A stretch of 64,000 nt of DNA from Microbacteriaceae bacterium (GTDB taxonomy: Bacteria > Actinomycetota > Actinomycetes > Actinomycetales > Microbacteriaceae), in assembly GCA_019638805.1 (NCBI GenBank), contig JAHBTA010000004.1, positions 1 through 64,000 on the forward strand, written 5' to 3'. The translations under genes were made by a program, and so were the position numbers. The notes under the pieces were generated by a model. That model saw nothing but the letters and a program-made list of their open reading frames with translations, had not been told where the DNA came from and made no database searches. Shown piece after piece: positions 31,938 through 42,888 of this stretch; the first letter of the stretch is position 1; every line of letters starts with the position of its first letter.

Positions 31938-33683
31938 ATGTCGATGCACGCCTCGTTCGAGCGGTGGTGGAACGGGATCTCGCTGCGCGCGAAGATCACC
32001 GGGCTCACCGTGCTGCTCATCACGTTCGGCCTCACGGTGGCCGGCGCGGGCACCATGACCGTGCTGCGCACCTACCTGCTCGAGCAGACCGATCACCAGA
32101 TCGCGGCCGCCTACGAAAAGCTGCCCGTGGCCATCGACATCACCACCATCGAGGCCTACGGCGACGGCACGCGTCTCAACCCGTACTACATCGCCGCGAT
32201 CGACGCCGACGGCCGGATCCTCATCGACAACCTGAGCGACGAGCTCGAGGCGCTACGGCCCGACACCTCGAGCCTCACGACCGACCAGGTCGCCGCCGTG
32301 GGCCGCCAGCCGCTCACCCTGTACAACGCGTCGCGCAGCACCCAGTACCGCGTCATCCCCTACCCCGCGGTCGTGCAGGGCAGCACCGAGCCCGCGACGC
32401 TTCTGGTCGGGCTCAACATGAACTCGACCAACGGCATCATGGCCCGCTACGCCGTCATCTTCCTCGGGTTCGCCCTCGCGGTCGTCGTGTTCGGAGCCGC
32501 CACCACCCAGCTCATGGTCACCAACACCTTCGCGCCCCTGCGCGCGGTCGAGGCCACCGCGGCGCGCTTCGCGGCGGGCGACTACAGCCAGCGCCTCGGA
32601 GGCGCGACCCCGAACACCGAGGTCGGCCGGCTCAACCGGTCGCTCAACACCATGCTCGCGCGTATCGACCGCGCCTTCGCCGACCGTGAACGCACCGTGG
32701 ATCAGATGCGCCGCTTCGTGGGGGACGCCTCGCATGAGCTGCGCACGCCCCTCGTCTCCCTGCGGGGCTACGCCGAGCTGTACCGTATGGGAGCCATCCA
32801 GGAGCCCGAGGACGTCGCCCAGGCCATGGACCGCATCGAGCGCGAGGCGATCCGCATGGGAGCGCTCGTCGAGGACCTGCTCGAGCTCGCCCGGCTCGAC
32901 GAGGCCAAACCCCTGCAACTCGCGCCCGTCGACCTGCTGCACATCGCCCAGGATGCGGCGCTCGACGCGTCCGTGTCCGCCCCAGCCCGGCGCATCACCG
33001 TCGTGGTCCCGGAGCCGGCGACGGTCTCCGAGGTCGCGGCGCCGGAGGGCGAAGGGGAGGCCGAGAGCGAGAGCGGGGTCGTCGGGGCCGAGACGATCCT
33101 GTCGGGTGCTCCCGCATCCACCACCCCGTGGGCGAGCACGGTCGCGCTCGCGGGGGCGACCCTCGCCCGGCTGCGGCGCAGGCGGCCGGCTCGCGCGGCG
33201 GGCGAGCCGGAGCCCACGGCCCTTCCCGAGGTGGTGCCGCTGCCCGACGTCGGGCCCGTCGTGCTGGCGGAGGAGAACAAGATCCGGCAGGTCGTGACCA
33301 ACCTCATGGGCAATGCCATGCGGTTCACGCCCGACGACAGCCCGATCGAGCTCGCCGTCGAGGTGGATCGCGAGGGCGGCTACGGGCAGCTCTCGATCGT
33401 CGACCACGGCGACGGCGTCCCGCCGCAGCTGCGCGAGAAGATCTTCCAGCGGTTCTGGCGCGCCGACACCTCCCGCACGCGCGACACGGGGGGCTCGGGG
33501 CTCGGGCTCGCCATCGTGGCGGGCATCGTCGCGAACCACTCCGGGTACGTCGAAGTGCTCGAGACGCCGGGCGGGGGCGCGACGTTCCGGGTCAGCCTGC
33601 CTCTGGTCCTCCCCAGCCCAGAGGAGGAGCCGATCGTCCCCGAGGAGCCGCCGGCGCCCCCGAAGAAGCGGGGCCGCTCGTAG
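31938..33683 (+). CDS. Sensor histidine kinase with an insertion in the ATPase domain
   Basis: A 581-residue membrane kinase. The first helix is ITGLTVLLITFGLTVAGAG, an extracytoplasmic sensor of about 130 residues follows, and the second helix is VIFLGFALAVVVFGAAT. Then come HAMP, the phospho-acceptor His in GDASHELRTPLVSLRGY and an N-box VVTNLMGNAMRF, with GGSGLGLAIV near the end. About 80 residues (roughly 355-437), acidic then Pro/Ala-rich with a hydrophobic stretch and RRRR, are inserted between the first strand of the ATP domain and the N-box. The C-terminus is Pro/Glu-rich. GGAGG lies 6 nt before the ATG. Signal unknown. Confidence 0.9.
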   Translation: MSMHASFERWWNGISLRAKITGLTVLLITFGLTVAGAGTMTVLRTYLLEQTDHQIAAAYEKLPVAIDITTIEAYGDGTRLNPYYIAAIDADGRILIDNLSDELEALRPDTSSLTTDQVAAVGRQPLTLYNASRSTQYRVIPYPAVVQGSTEPATLLVGLNMNSTNGIMARYAVIFLGFALAVVVFGAATTQLMVTNTFAPLRAVEATAARFAAGDYSQRLGGATPNTEVGRLNRSLNTMLARIDRAFADRERTVDQMRRFVGDASHELRTPLVSLRGYAELYRMGAIQEPEDVAQAMDRIEREAIRMGALVEDLLELARLDEAKPLQLAPVDLLHIAQDAALDASVSAPARRITVVVPEPATVSEVAAPEGEGEAESESGVVGAETILSGAPASTTPWASTVALAGATLARLRRRRPARAAGEPEPTALPEVVPLPDVGPVVLAEENKIRQVVTNLMGNAMRFTPDDSPIELAVEVDREGGYGQLSIVDHGDGVPPQLREKIFQRFWRADTSRTRDTGGSGLGLAIVAGIVANHSGYVEVLETPGGGATFRVSLPLVLPSPEEEPIVPEEPPAPPKKRGRS

Positions 33684-33693
33684 CGTCGTCGGC

Positions 33694-33984
33694 ATGACGC
33701 GATATCAGGTGGACAGTGAAGCCGTCGCCACGGCGAACGGCGCGATCCGGGCGGCCATGGGCCGCATCCAGGGTGAGACCAGCGGACTGCTGGGCCAACT
33801 CACCGCACTCCAGGGCTCGTGGACGGGGCAGGCGGCCGCGGGGTTCCAGTCCGTGGTCGCCGACTGGCGGGCGACGCAGGCGCGCGTGGAGGAGTCGCTC
33901 TCGCTCATCTCCACGGCGCTCGGGCAGGCGGGGGTTTCGTACGCCGAGGTCGAGGCGGCGAATGCGCGGTTGTTCGTGAGGTAG
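33694..33984 (+). CDS. WXG100 (ESAT-6-like) protein
   Basis: A 96-residue helical-hairpin protein with the central turn SWTGQAAAGF, matching the WXG motif (W-T-G here). It starts MTRYQVDSEAVATANGAI. WXG100 proteins are normally exported by ESX/type VII secretion as dimers, but no ESX gene is visible in the window. A TAGCGT box lies 7 bp before the ATG, overlapping the kinase stop, so it is likely transcribed as a leaderless mRNA. Confidence 0.8.
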   Translation: MTRYQVDSEAVATANGAIRAAMGRIQGETSGLLGQLTALQGSWTGQAAAGFQSVVADWRATQARVEESLSLISTALGQAGVSYAEVEAANARLFVR

Positions 33985-34019
33985 GTCCGGGGCGTTACTC
34001 GGGGGCGTTACTCGGGGGC

Positions 34020-34115
34020 GGGGAGGGGGCGAAGGATTCGGCCGCTATCCCGCGCGTCGCTTCGCGGCGCGCCCGCCAGACCCGGCCACGCGGCCGAACC
34101 CTTCACCCCCTCCCC
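34020..34115. repeat. 26-nt imperfect inverted repeat
   Basis: The arm at 34020-34045 (starts GGGGAGGGGGCGAAGG, ends TTCGGCCGC) pairs with 34090-34115 (ends CCCTTCACCCCCTCCCC) with two mismatches over 26. An inner GC-rich hairpin fills the loop. A 14-bp tandem duplication GGCGTTACTCGGGG lies just before it. It occupies the gene-free 33985-34185. Confidence 0.6.
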
Positions 34116-34185
34116 GCATCGCTGCGCTCGCTTCCTGACGTGACGGAGAGCTGCACGTGGAGGTCACGATCGACGGACAGCGGAT

Positions 34186-34575
34186 TCAGCTGGCCTGACG
34201 CGGTTCCCTGCGGCGGAGGACCAGAGCGAAGAGGGCGGCGACGATGACGCGCAGAGCGACGTTGCCCCAGACCAGCGGGCTCGCGCCCTGGGCGATCGCG
34301 ACGACCTCGACCGCGGCGGTCACCAGGTGCAGGACGACGAAGCTCAGGGCGATCAGGCGGATCGCCGGGCGATCGGTGAGTCGTGTGGCGCCGATCGAGA
34401 GCACGGCGGCCCCGAGCTCCATGCCGCCAAGCAGGTAGGGGACGAGGGCGGCGTCCGCAGAGAGGTCGATGCCGACGGCGCCCGGGATGAGACCGGGCGC
34501 CACGATCAGCACGACGCCGGCGGCGGCGGTGACAACGCCGTGCACCACGAAAAGCACCTTCCCGAGCCGGTTCAT
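34186..34575 (-). CDS. Small integral membrane protein, unknown
   Basis: A 129-residue protein with four predicted helices: VLFVVHGVVTAAAGVVLIVAPG, YLLGGMELGAAVLSIGAT, LIALSFVVLHLVTAAVEVVAIA and VALRVIVAALFALVL. A charged RRREPRQAS tail ends it. It resembles DUF4345-like small membrane proteins, but I cannot confirm that family. The ATG at 34575 places the first helix at the N-terminus; CATACT lies 6 bp upstream as a possible -10. Confidence 0.65.
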   Translation of the reverse strand: MNRLGKVLFVVHGVVTAAAGVVLIVAPGLIPGAVGIDLSADAALVPYLLGGMELGAAVLSIGATRLTDRPAIRLIALSFVVLHLVTAAVEVVAIAQGASPLVWGNVALRVIVAALFALVLRRREPRQAS

Positions 34576-34603
34576 GCCGCGAGTATGCCACCGCCGGGCA
34601 TGC

Positions 34604-34638
34604 GAAACGGGCGGCCCCACAGGGGACCGCCCGTTTCG
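34604..34638 (-). terminator. Strong hairpin after groL
   Basis: GAAACGGGCGG and CCGCCCGTTTC pair perfectly around CCCCACAGGGG. It lies 13 bp beyond the groL stop. No long U-run follows, so it may act with Rho or as an mRNA-stabilising end. Confidence 0.6.
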
Positions 34639-34650
34639 ATGTAGGACCGG

Positions 34651-36345
<1,695 letters not shown>

Positions 36346-36380
36346 TCAGGTGCCCCGGAGGGCTTCCCGACCGACATGAC

Positions 36381-36407
36381 CTGGCACTCACCACGAGTGA
36401 GTGCCAG
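36381..36407. promoter_or_regulatory. CIRCE element 1 (HrcA operator)
   Basis: CTGGCACTC, nine bases, GAGTGCCAG: exact inverted arms in the canonical CIRCE arrangement. It lies 108 bp upstream of the groL start. Confidence 0.9.
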
Positions 36408-36415
36408 CACCTAGT

Positions 36416-36442
36416 CTGGCACTCGCGGTGTGGGAGTGCAAG
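36416..36442. promoter_or_regulatory. CIRCE element 2 (HrcA operator)
   Basis: CTGGCACTC, nine bases, GAGTGCAAG: second copy with one mismatched pair, 8 bp after the first. It ends 5 bp before the stop of the convergent-free LytR_C gene. Confidence 0.8.
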
Positions 36443-36447
36443 CCGCG

Positions 36448-37032
36448 TCAGCCGCCCGAATCGGCGGTGAGCGTCGCGTAGTCCTCGCCCACCACGACCG
36501 TGACCGGTGCGCCGGGGAAAGCGTCCGACAGCTGCACCTTGCCGACCCCCAGCAGCTGGACGAGACCGCGCGCGATGCCCTCGAAGTCCGCCGAGCGGTA
36601 GTAGACGGTCGTCGTCGCGATCTCGCGGCTTCCGGCGTTGGCGCGCGCCGGGTTCGGCCAGCCCGCTTCCTTGATGGCGTTGCCCGCGATGTTCTGCAGA
36701 CCATCGGTGCTCGAGCCGTTGAAGACCGAGATGGTCAGCTTGAGCTCCTTGGGCACCGTCGTCGGATCGGTGACCGGCGGCGCCGCCGAGATCGTGGGCG
36801 CCGCCGAGGGTGCGGGGCTCTCGCCTCCGCCGAAGTTGGGCAGCTCGAAGCTGATCTCCGGGTTGACCCGCGACAGGCCGTAGAGCCCGGCCACCACGAG
36901 CACGCCGGTGGCGAGCGCCGCCCAGGCGAAGGCGATCCACCCTCTCCCGCGCTTGGCGGGGCCGCGGTGCGCACCGACGCGCTTGAGATCGGTGGGGACC
37001 TTGTCGAACTGGTCCTGGGGGAACTGTGCCAT
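36448..37032 (-). CDS. LytR C-terminal (LytR_C) domain membrane protein
   Basis: A 194-residue protein with a basic cytoplasmic N-terminus (KRVGAHRGPAKRGRGW), one helix (IAFAWAALATGVLVVAGLYG), a Pro/Ser linker, then the LytR_C domain: LTISVFNGSSTDGLQNIAG, SREIATTTVYY and VTVVVGEDYATL. The domain is found in cell-envelope assembly proteins, but here the catalytic LCP domain is absent. Start shares one base with the preceding DUF3263 stop (TAATG). Confidence 0.82.
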   Translation of the reverse strand: MAQFPQDQFDKVPTDLKRVGAHRGPAKRGRGWIAFAWAALATGVLVVAGLYGLSRVNPEISFELPNFGGGESPAPSAAPTISAAPPVTDPTTVPKELKLTISVFNGSSTDGLQNIAGNAIKEAGWPNPARANAGSREIATTTVYYRSADFEGIARGLVQLLGVGKVQLSDAFPGAPVTVVVGEDYATLTADSGG

Positions 37033-37340
37033 TACGAAGCGGGGTCCTGGTCGTCCGTGCGAAGCGTGCGGGCGGCGCGGGCCCGGGTGCGGGCATCGCG
37101 CAGGCGCTGCAGTCGACGCACGAGCACGGGGTCGGACCTCAGTGCTGCCGGCGTCTCGATGAGCGCGTACAACATCTGATAATAACGGGCTGCGGAAACG
37201 CTGAACTCCGCGCGGATCGCGGCCTCCCGCGGCCCCAGCCGGGACGCCCAGGCGCGCTCGAAGCCGAGGATGCGCAGCGACAAATCGTCGAGATCCTCGA
37301 GCCCCTGCGCCTCGGGGCGCGCGCTGTGGGATGTCGGCAC
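37032..37340 (-). CDS. DUF3263 domain protein
   Basis: A 102-residue actinobacterial protein. LSLRILGFERAWASRLGPREAAIRAEFSVSAARYYQMLYALIETP is the DUF3263 signature with an HTH-like helix; the C-terminus is Arg-rich. Possibly a small DNA-binding protein; function unknown. GTG start with TAGGAT 6 bp upstream, so probably leaderless. It is typically coupled to LytR_C proteins as here. Confidence 0.82.
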   Translation of the reverse strand: MPTSHSARPEAQGLEDLDDLSLRILGFERAWASRLGPREAAIRAEFSVSAARYYQMLYALIETPAALRSDPVLVRRLQRLRDARTRARAARTLRTDDQDPAS

Positions 37341-37349
37341 GCCGCGATC

Positions 37350-38354
37350 CTAGGCGCCGGATGCCCCATCCCCGCGCTGCCCCACCGACGAGAGCCAAGA
37401 CAGCCGTTCGCCGTGCGCAGAGCCGTAGGCGAGCGGGATGCCGTCCAGCGACAGCAGGAACGCCGTCGGCTCCGGAGCGGTGCGGCCGCCGATCCCGGCC
37501 GCGACCTCGGGCAGCGCCGTGACCGGCTCGAAGGCGACGAGCCGGGCGCCCAGCGCCGCGCACCGCTCGGCCAGCCGGACCCGGTCGGCCGGAGGCAGGT
37601 AGACCATGGTGCCGAGGGAGACCACGACCGGGGTCAGGCCGTCCGGAACCTCCGCGGCGACGCCGGGCAGCGCGTCGAGCGCGTCGCCCTCCACCACCCG
37701 CGGCGGATCGGACGCGAGCCGGTCCACGGCATCGCGCAGGCGCTCCAGCCGCTCGGGGCGGTCCGGCGGGAGGAGCGCCTCGAGCCAGGAGACGTCGTCC
37801 GGGTCGTGGAGGTCGAGCGGCTGGAGGTCGATGCCGCGGCGCCAGGCGATGCGCGGCATCCGTTCGGGCGGCGGACCGCCCGTCACGCGGCAGGTCAGCT
37901 CGGGCGATCCGTCCCCCAGACGCCGGGCACCCGCCGGTCCCTCGAAGCGGTACGCGTAGCGATCGACCCCCAGGCACAGACCGGCCGATGCCCCCACCTC
38001 GATGAGCGCGAGGTCGCCGGGAATCCGGTCGAGCGCCGCGAGCAACGGGATGCACCGGCCGATCTCGTTGGTCTGGGTGCGGCGCTCGCGCGCGGCCGCC
38101 GCCACGCGCGGCCACTCGGACGCCAGCCACTCGCGCAGTTCGGGCCACGGCGCCGCCGGCGCTCCGAGCCAGCGCGCGACCGAGAACAGCAGCGAGGGCT
38201 GCCGATGCTCGCGCGGCAGCTCGGCGATCAGGTCCACGATCCCCGGGTCCGCGGCGATCCCGCGCGCCCACTCCACCTGCAGTTCGGATGTCACGGCCAG
38301 CTCGACCGCGGCGCGCGCGTACCAGGCTGCCACGGCATCCGCATCGGGGTGCAT
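37350..38354 (-). CDS. DUF2332 family protein (probable SAM-dependent methyltransferase fold)
   Basis: A 334-residue protein matching DUF2332: RQPSLLFSVARWLGAP near the N-terminus, QTNEIGRCIPLLAALDRIPG, then LALIEVGASAGLCLGVDRYAYR, which resembles the nucleotide-binding glycine motif of class I methyltransferases. Substrate unknown. The ATG at 38354 is preceded by CAGGAT at 6 bp. The stop lies 9 bp before the DUF3263 start, so readthrough between them is likely. Confidence 0.78.
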   Translation of the reverse strand: MHPDADAVAAWYARAAVELAVTSELQVEWARGIAADPGIVDLIAELPREHRQPSLLFSVARWLGAPAAPWPELREWLASEWPRVAAAARERRTQTNEIGRCIPLLAALDRIPGDLALIEVGASAGLCLGVDRYAYRFEGPAGARRLGDGSPELTCRVTGGPPPERMPRIAWRRGIDLQPLDLHDPDDVSWLEALLPPDRPERLERLRDAVDRLASDPPRVVEGDALDALPGVAAEVPDGLTPVVVSLGTMVYLPPADRVRLAERCAALGARLVAFEPVTALPEVAAGIGGRTAPEPTAFLLSLDGIPLAYGSAHGERLSWLSSVGQRGDGASGA

Positions 38355-38444
38355 GACGGCATCCTGCCGGACGGGAACGTTCGGACGCGCACTCCGGTTG
38401 AATGAGATGTCGGGGCCGTTCGGCCCCGGAAGACGGAGGAAGCC

Positions 38445-38882
38445 ATGAGCACCTCGAAGAGCAGCGACAAGACCTACGCGGTCGCCAAGACCGACGAGCA
38501 GTGGCGGACCGAACTCGATCCGGAGCGCTACCGGGTTCTGCGCGAGGCGGGCACCGAGCGGGCCTGGACGGGCGAACTGCTCGACGAGCACCGGGCCGGC
38601 CTCTACACCTGCGGCGCGTGCGGCGCCGAGCTGTTCCAGAGCGGCACCAAGTTTGACTCCGGATGCGGGTGGCCCAGCTTCTACGAGTCGGTGCGGCCCG
38701 AGGCGGTGGAGTTGATCGAGGACCGGACGCTGGGCATGGTGCGCACCGAGGTGCGCTGCGCGAACTGCGGGTCCCACCTGGGGCACGTCTTCGACGACGG
38801 GTTCGGAACGCCCACCGGGCTGCGGTACTGCATGAACTCGCTCTCGCTCGGGTTCACCGAGGGCGGCGAGCAGCCGGAGTGA
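38445..38882 (+). CDS. msrB: Methionine-R-sulfoxide reductase B
   Basis: A 145-residue MsrB. The zinc-binding pairs are CGACG and CANCG, GCGWPSFYE is the active-site start and the catalytic Cys is in RYCMNSLSL. It repairs the R form of methionine sulfoxide using thioredoxin. The ATG has GGAGG 6 nt upstream. No MsrA domain is fused. Confidence 0.95.
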   Translation: MSTSKSSDKTYAVAKTDEQWRTELDPERYRVLREAGTERAWTGELLDEHRAGLYTCGACGAELFQSGTKFDSGCGWPSFYESVRPEAVELIEDRTLGMVRTEVRCANCGSHLGHVFDDGFGTPTGLRYCMNSLSLGFTEGGEQPE

Positions 38883-38911
38883 GACACGGGGGCCGGTAGA
38901 CTCGGGCTCCC

Positions 38912-38984
38912 GCCCGCTTAGCTCAGCTGGTAGAGCGCCGCTCTTGTAAAGCGAAGGTCGCGAGTTCGAACCTCGCAGCGGGCT
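38912..38984 (+). tRNA. tRNA-Thr (anticodon TGT)
   Basis: Acceptor GCCCGCT pairs with AGCGGGC, discriminator T, no encoded CCA. D arm GCTC/GAGC, anticodon loop CTTGTAA with TGT, T arm GCGAG-TTCGAAC-CTCGC. The first anticodon-stem pair is a C-A mismatch. TAGACT 13 bp upstream is a likely -10 box. Confidence 0.93.
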
Positions 38985-38993
38985 CTGTGTTTG

Positions 38994-39081
38994 CTGGCGC
39001 GCCGCCGCTCCTGCGGCGCGCACGCTCCGCGCGCCGTACACGCCGCCGCGCTTCGCTGGGCTGGTCTGGCGCGCCGCCGCT
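38994..39081. repeat. Direct repeat CTGGCGCGCCGCCGCT flanking an 88-bp spacer
   Basis: Identical 16-bp copies at 38994-39009 and 39066-39081 bound the gene-free space after tRNA-Thr; the interior is GC-rich with several small inverted repeats. The second copy overlaps the last bases of the DsbA-like gene. Confidence 0.45.
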
Positions 39082-39988
39082 ACGGCGTGGGCGTCGGGGT
39101 GGGGGTCGGCGTCGGGTTCTCGGCGGCGGCGTCGCCCGCGGCCTGCACGACCACCTGGGCGAGCTCGGCCGGATCCATATCGGTCGTCGGGATGAAGCGC
39201 TGCCCGTTGACCAGGATCACCAGGGGCGCGTCGATGTTCTCGATGGAGGCGCCCGGAATCGGGCCCTCCAGGGCACGCGCGGTGGCCGCCTTGACCCACG
39301 ACCGGAAGCGGTTCTCGGACACGCAGCGCCGGATCTGCCCCATCGCCGATACGCCGGCGGCCTCGGCGCGATCCAGCATCTCCTGGTCGGTCAGACCCTC
39401 GGAACCCTCCTCGGGCTGACGGGTGAGCAGCGCCTGGTGGAAGTCGAGGAAGTGGTCGGGCGATAGATCGGCCACGCAGGCGGCCACGGCCGCCGCGCGC
39501 TGCGAGTACTGGGTGCCCTGCGACTTGTTGGTCAGCATGGCGATCGGGTGGATCTCGACGGTCGCCGCACCCGTCATCGCCCAGCTGCGCAGCTGGGCGC
39601 CATTCGATTCCTCGAACTGCCCGCACGCCGCGCACAGGTAGTCCACGTAGAGCTGGATGTCGACGACCGACGGCGGGTTGGACGGATACGGCTGGGGGGT
39701 CTCGCCGGGCTCAAGGCCCGGCGAGCGCACTGCCTTGAGGTCGGCGCCGATGCGGATGCCGTCGCTGCTCATGTTCTCCGGCCCGCGGTACCCGTCGCGC
39801 GGATACACGAAGACGAACGTCACGACCGCGACGATCAGGAGGAGTCCGGCCGCGATCCCGCCCCGGACGATGGCGCGGCGGCGCTTGTCCTGCTTCTCGT
39901 GCAGGTCGCGGACCTCGCGGGCACGATCGCGCGCGGCGGCACGCGCTCCCGCGTCGGGCTCGGCGCCTGTGATCGGGCCGTCGCTCAA
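39080..39988 (-). CDS. Membrane-anchored DsbA-like thioredoxin-fold protein
   Basis: A 302-residue protein. An N-terminal charged helix (REVRDLHEKQDKRRRAIVRGG) precedes one transmembrane segment (IAAGLLLIVAVVTFVFVYP). The extracytoplasmic domain has VDIQLYVDYLCAACGQFEE with a CxxC active site and a later DsbA-like helical insertion. It ends in a repeated Pro-Thr tail. It should form or reshuffle disulfides outside the membrane. I chose TTG 39988 because GAGGAA lies 6 nt upstream; in-frame GTG and ATG starts further up (to 40058) are possible. Confidence 0.8.
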   Translation of the reverse strand: MSDGPITGAEPDAGARAAARDRAREVRDLHEKQDKRRRAIVRGGIAAGLLLIVAVVTFVFVYPRDGYRGPENMSSDGIRIGADLKAVRSPGLEPGETPQPYPSNPPSVVDIQLYVDYLCAACGQFEESNGAQLRSWAMTGAATVEIHPIAMLTNKSQGTQYSQRAAAVAACVADLSPDHFLDFHQALLTRQPEEGSEGLTDQEMLDRAEAAGVSAMGQIRRCVSENRFRSWVKAATARALEGPIPGASIENIDAPLVILVNGQRFIPTTDMDPAELAQVVVQAAGDAAAENPTPTPTPTPTP

Positions 39989-40220
39989 GGTTCCTCGTTC
40001 ATCAGGGGGCGGCGCCACGGTATCGGGTTCGTGCCCCGAGGGGCAAACGCGACGCATCGTCGACGGTAGGCGACGTGCCTGAGAGGGTCCCGACCGCATC
40101 CGCCCGGGTGGTGCGAAGCCGCGGGGTGGGGCATGATGGGCGGACGGCTCGCGGACCCCCACGAGTCACTTCACTACGGATCGTCCGGCACGTACCTGCC
40201 GGTGAAGGAGCAGTACACCC

Positions 40221-41324
<1,104 letters not shown>

Positions 41325-41341
41325 CGCACACCCCGCTCGCG

Positions 41342-41399
41342 CGAGCGGGCAGGAATGGCTGTTCCGGCATCCCGGATACCGGCCATTTCCGCCCGCTCG
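41342..41399. repeat. 18-nt imperfect palindrome after the MsiK-type gene
   Basis: CGAGCGGGCAGGAATGGC (41342-41359) pairs with GCCATTTCCGCCCGCTCG (41382-41399), two mismatches, with an inner CCGG/CCGG hairpin. It begins 17 bp after the stop, so termination is a plausible role. Confidence 0.55.
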
Positions 41400-41502
41400 G
41401 CGGGGCGTTCCCGCGAGATTGTACGAATCGTCCTGGGCGGGGCGAAACGTGACGCCCCGACCCGCGAGAATGGATGCGAACCGCCGACAAGGAGACGCAG
41501 CC

Positions 41503-42879
41503 ATGTCCATCGCGACCATCAACCCGGCCACCGGCGAGACCGTCAAGGAGTTCGAGCCCCACGACGCGGCGGAGGTCGAGCGCCGCATCCAGGCGGCCGA
41601 CGACGCGTACCGGGCCCTGGCCTCCACCACGTTCGCGCAGCGCGCGGAGTGGATGCGAAAGGCCGCCGACATCGTCGAGGCCGAGGCGGACGAGACCGCC
41701 GCCCTGCTCACGCTCGAGATGGGCAAGACGCTCGCCCAGGCAAAGGCCGAGGTGCTCAAATGCGCCAAGGGCCTGCGGTTCTACGCAGACAACGCCGAGG
41801 CGATCCTCGCGGACGAGCCGCTCGAGGACCCGTCCAAGGTCAACGCCTCGAAGGCCTACGCGCGTTACCAGCCCATCGGCGTGGTGCTCGCGGTCATGCC
41901 GTGGAACTACCCGCTCTGGCAGGTGATCCGCTTCGCGGCGCCCGCGCTCATGGCCGGCAACACCGGCCTGCTCAAGCACGCCTCCAACGTTCCGCAGGCG
42001 GCGCTGTACCTGGACGACCTGTTCGAGCGCGCGGGCTTCCCGGCGGGCGCCTTCCACACGCTGCTCATCGGGTCGCGCGAGGTCAAGGCCGTCATCGAGG
42101 ATCGCCGCGTGAGGGCCGTGACCCTCACCGGGTCCGAGCCGGCCGGCCGTTCGGTGGCCTCCATCGCGGGCGGCGTGGTCAAGAAGGCCGTGCTCGAGCT
42201 GGGCGGATCCGACCCGTTCATCGTCATGCCCAGCGCCGACCTGGATGCCGCGGCCGCCACCGCGGTCACGGCCCGCTCGATCAACAACGGCCAGTCCTGC
42301 ATCGCCGCCAAGCGCTTCCTGGTGCACGCCGATGTCTACGACGCCTTCGCGAAGCTGTTTGCCGAGAAGATGGCGGCCCTCAAGGTCGGCGACCCGGCCG
42401 ACCCGGCCACCGAGGTGGGGCCGCTCGCGACCGAGTCCGGCCGCAGCGACGTCGCCGAGCTGGTCGACGACGCGATCGCCAAGGGCGCGACCGTACTCGC
42501 CGGCGGCAAGGCCGTCGACGGTCCCGGCTGGTTCTACGAGCCCACCGTGCTCACCGACCTGACCGACGACATGCGCATCGTGCTCGAGGAGACCTTCGGT
42601 CCGGTCGCGTCGCTGTACAAGGTGGCCGATCGCGACGAGGCCCTGCGCATCGCCAACCAGACCACCTTCGGGCTGAGCTCTGCGGTGTGGACCACCGACC
42701 CCGACGACGAGCGCTTCTTCGTGGACGGGATCGAGGCGGGCGCAGTGTTCGTCAACGGCATGACCATCAGCTACCCCGAGCTGCCGTTCGGGGGCATCAA
42801 GGACTCCGGCTTCGGCCGCGAGCTCGCGGCGGCGGGTATCAAGGAGTTCATGAACCTCAAGACGGTCTGGAAGGCCTGA
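41503..42879 (+). CDS. NAD(P)-dependent succinate-semialdehyde-type dehydrogenase
   Basis: A 458-residue aldehyde dehydrogenase of the GabD1 type. MPWNYPLWQV has the active-site Asn, LELGGSDPFIV the general base Glu, and NNGQSCIAAKRF the catalytic Cys. It starts MSIATINPATGETVKEF. Likely oxidises succinate semialdehyde to succinate. The catalytic region is more like GabD1 than the KGSADH-like enzyme at 7.1 kb, so the two are not duplicates. SD AAGGAG lies 9 nt before the ATG. Confidence 0.87.
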   Translation: MSIATINPATGETVKEFEPHDAAEVERRIQAADDAYRALASTTFAQRAEWMRKAADIVEAEADETAALLTLEMGKTLAQAKAEVLKCAKGLRFYADNAEAILADEPLEDPSKVNASKAYARYQPIGVVLAVMPWNYPLWQVIRFAAPALMAGNTGLLKHASNVPQAALYLDDLFERAGFPAGAFHTLLIGSREVKAVIEDRRVRAVTLTGSEPAGRSVASIAGGVVKKAVLELGGSDPFIVMPSADLDAAAATAVTARSINNGQSCIAAKRFLVHADVYDAFAKLFAEKMAALKVGDPADPATEVGPLATESGRSDVAELVDDAIAKGATVLAGGKAVDGPGWFYEPTVLTDLTDDMRIVLEETFGPVASLYKVADRDEALRIANQTTFGLSSAVWTTDPDDERFFVDGIEAGAVFVNGMTISYPELPFGGIKDSGFGRELAAAGIKEFMNLKTVWKA

Positions 42880-42888
42880 CGGGGACGC

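Noticed and set aside
39080-39120. GT/GC-rich simple repeat near the end of the DsbA-like gene
   Set aside because: It is the coding of the Pro-Thr tail and not a separate element.
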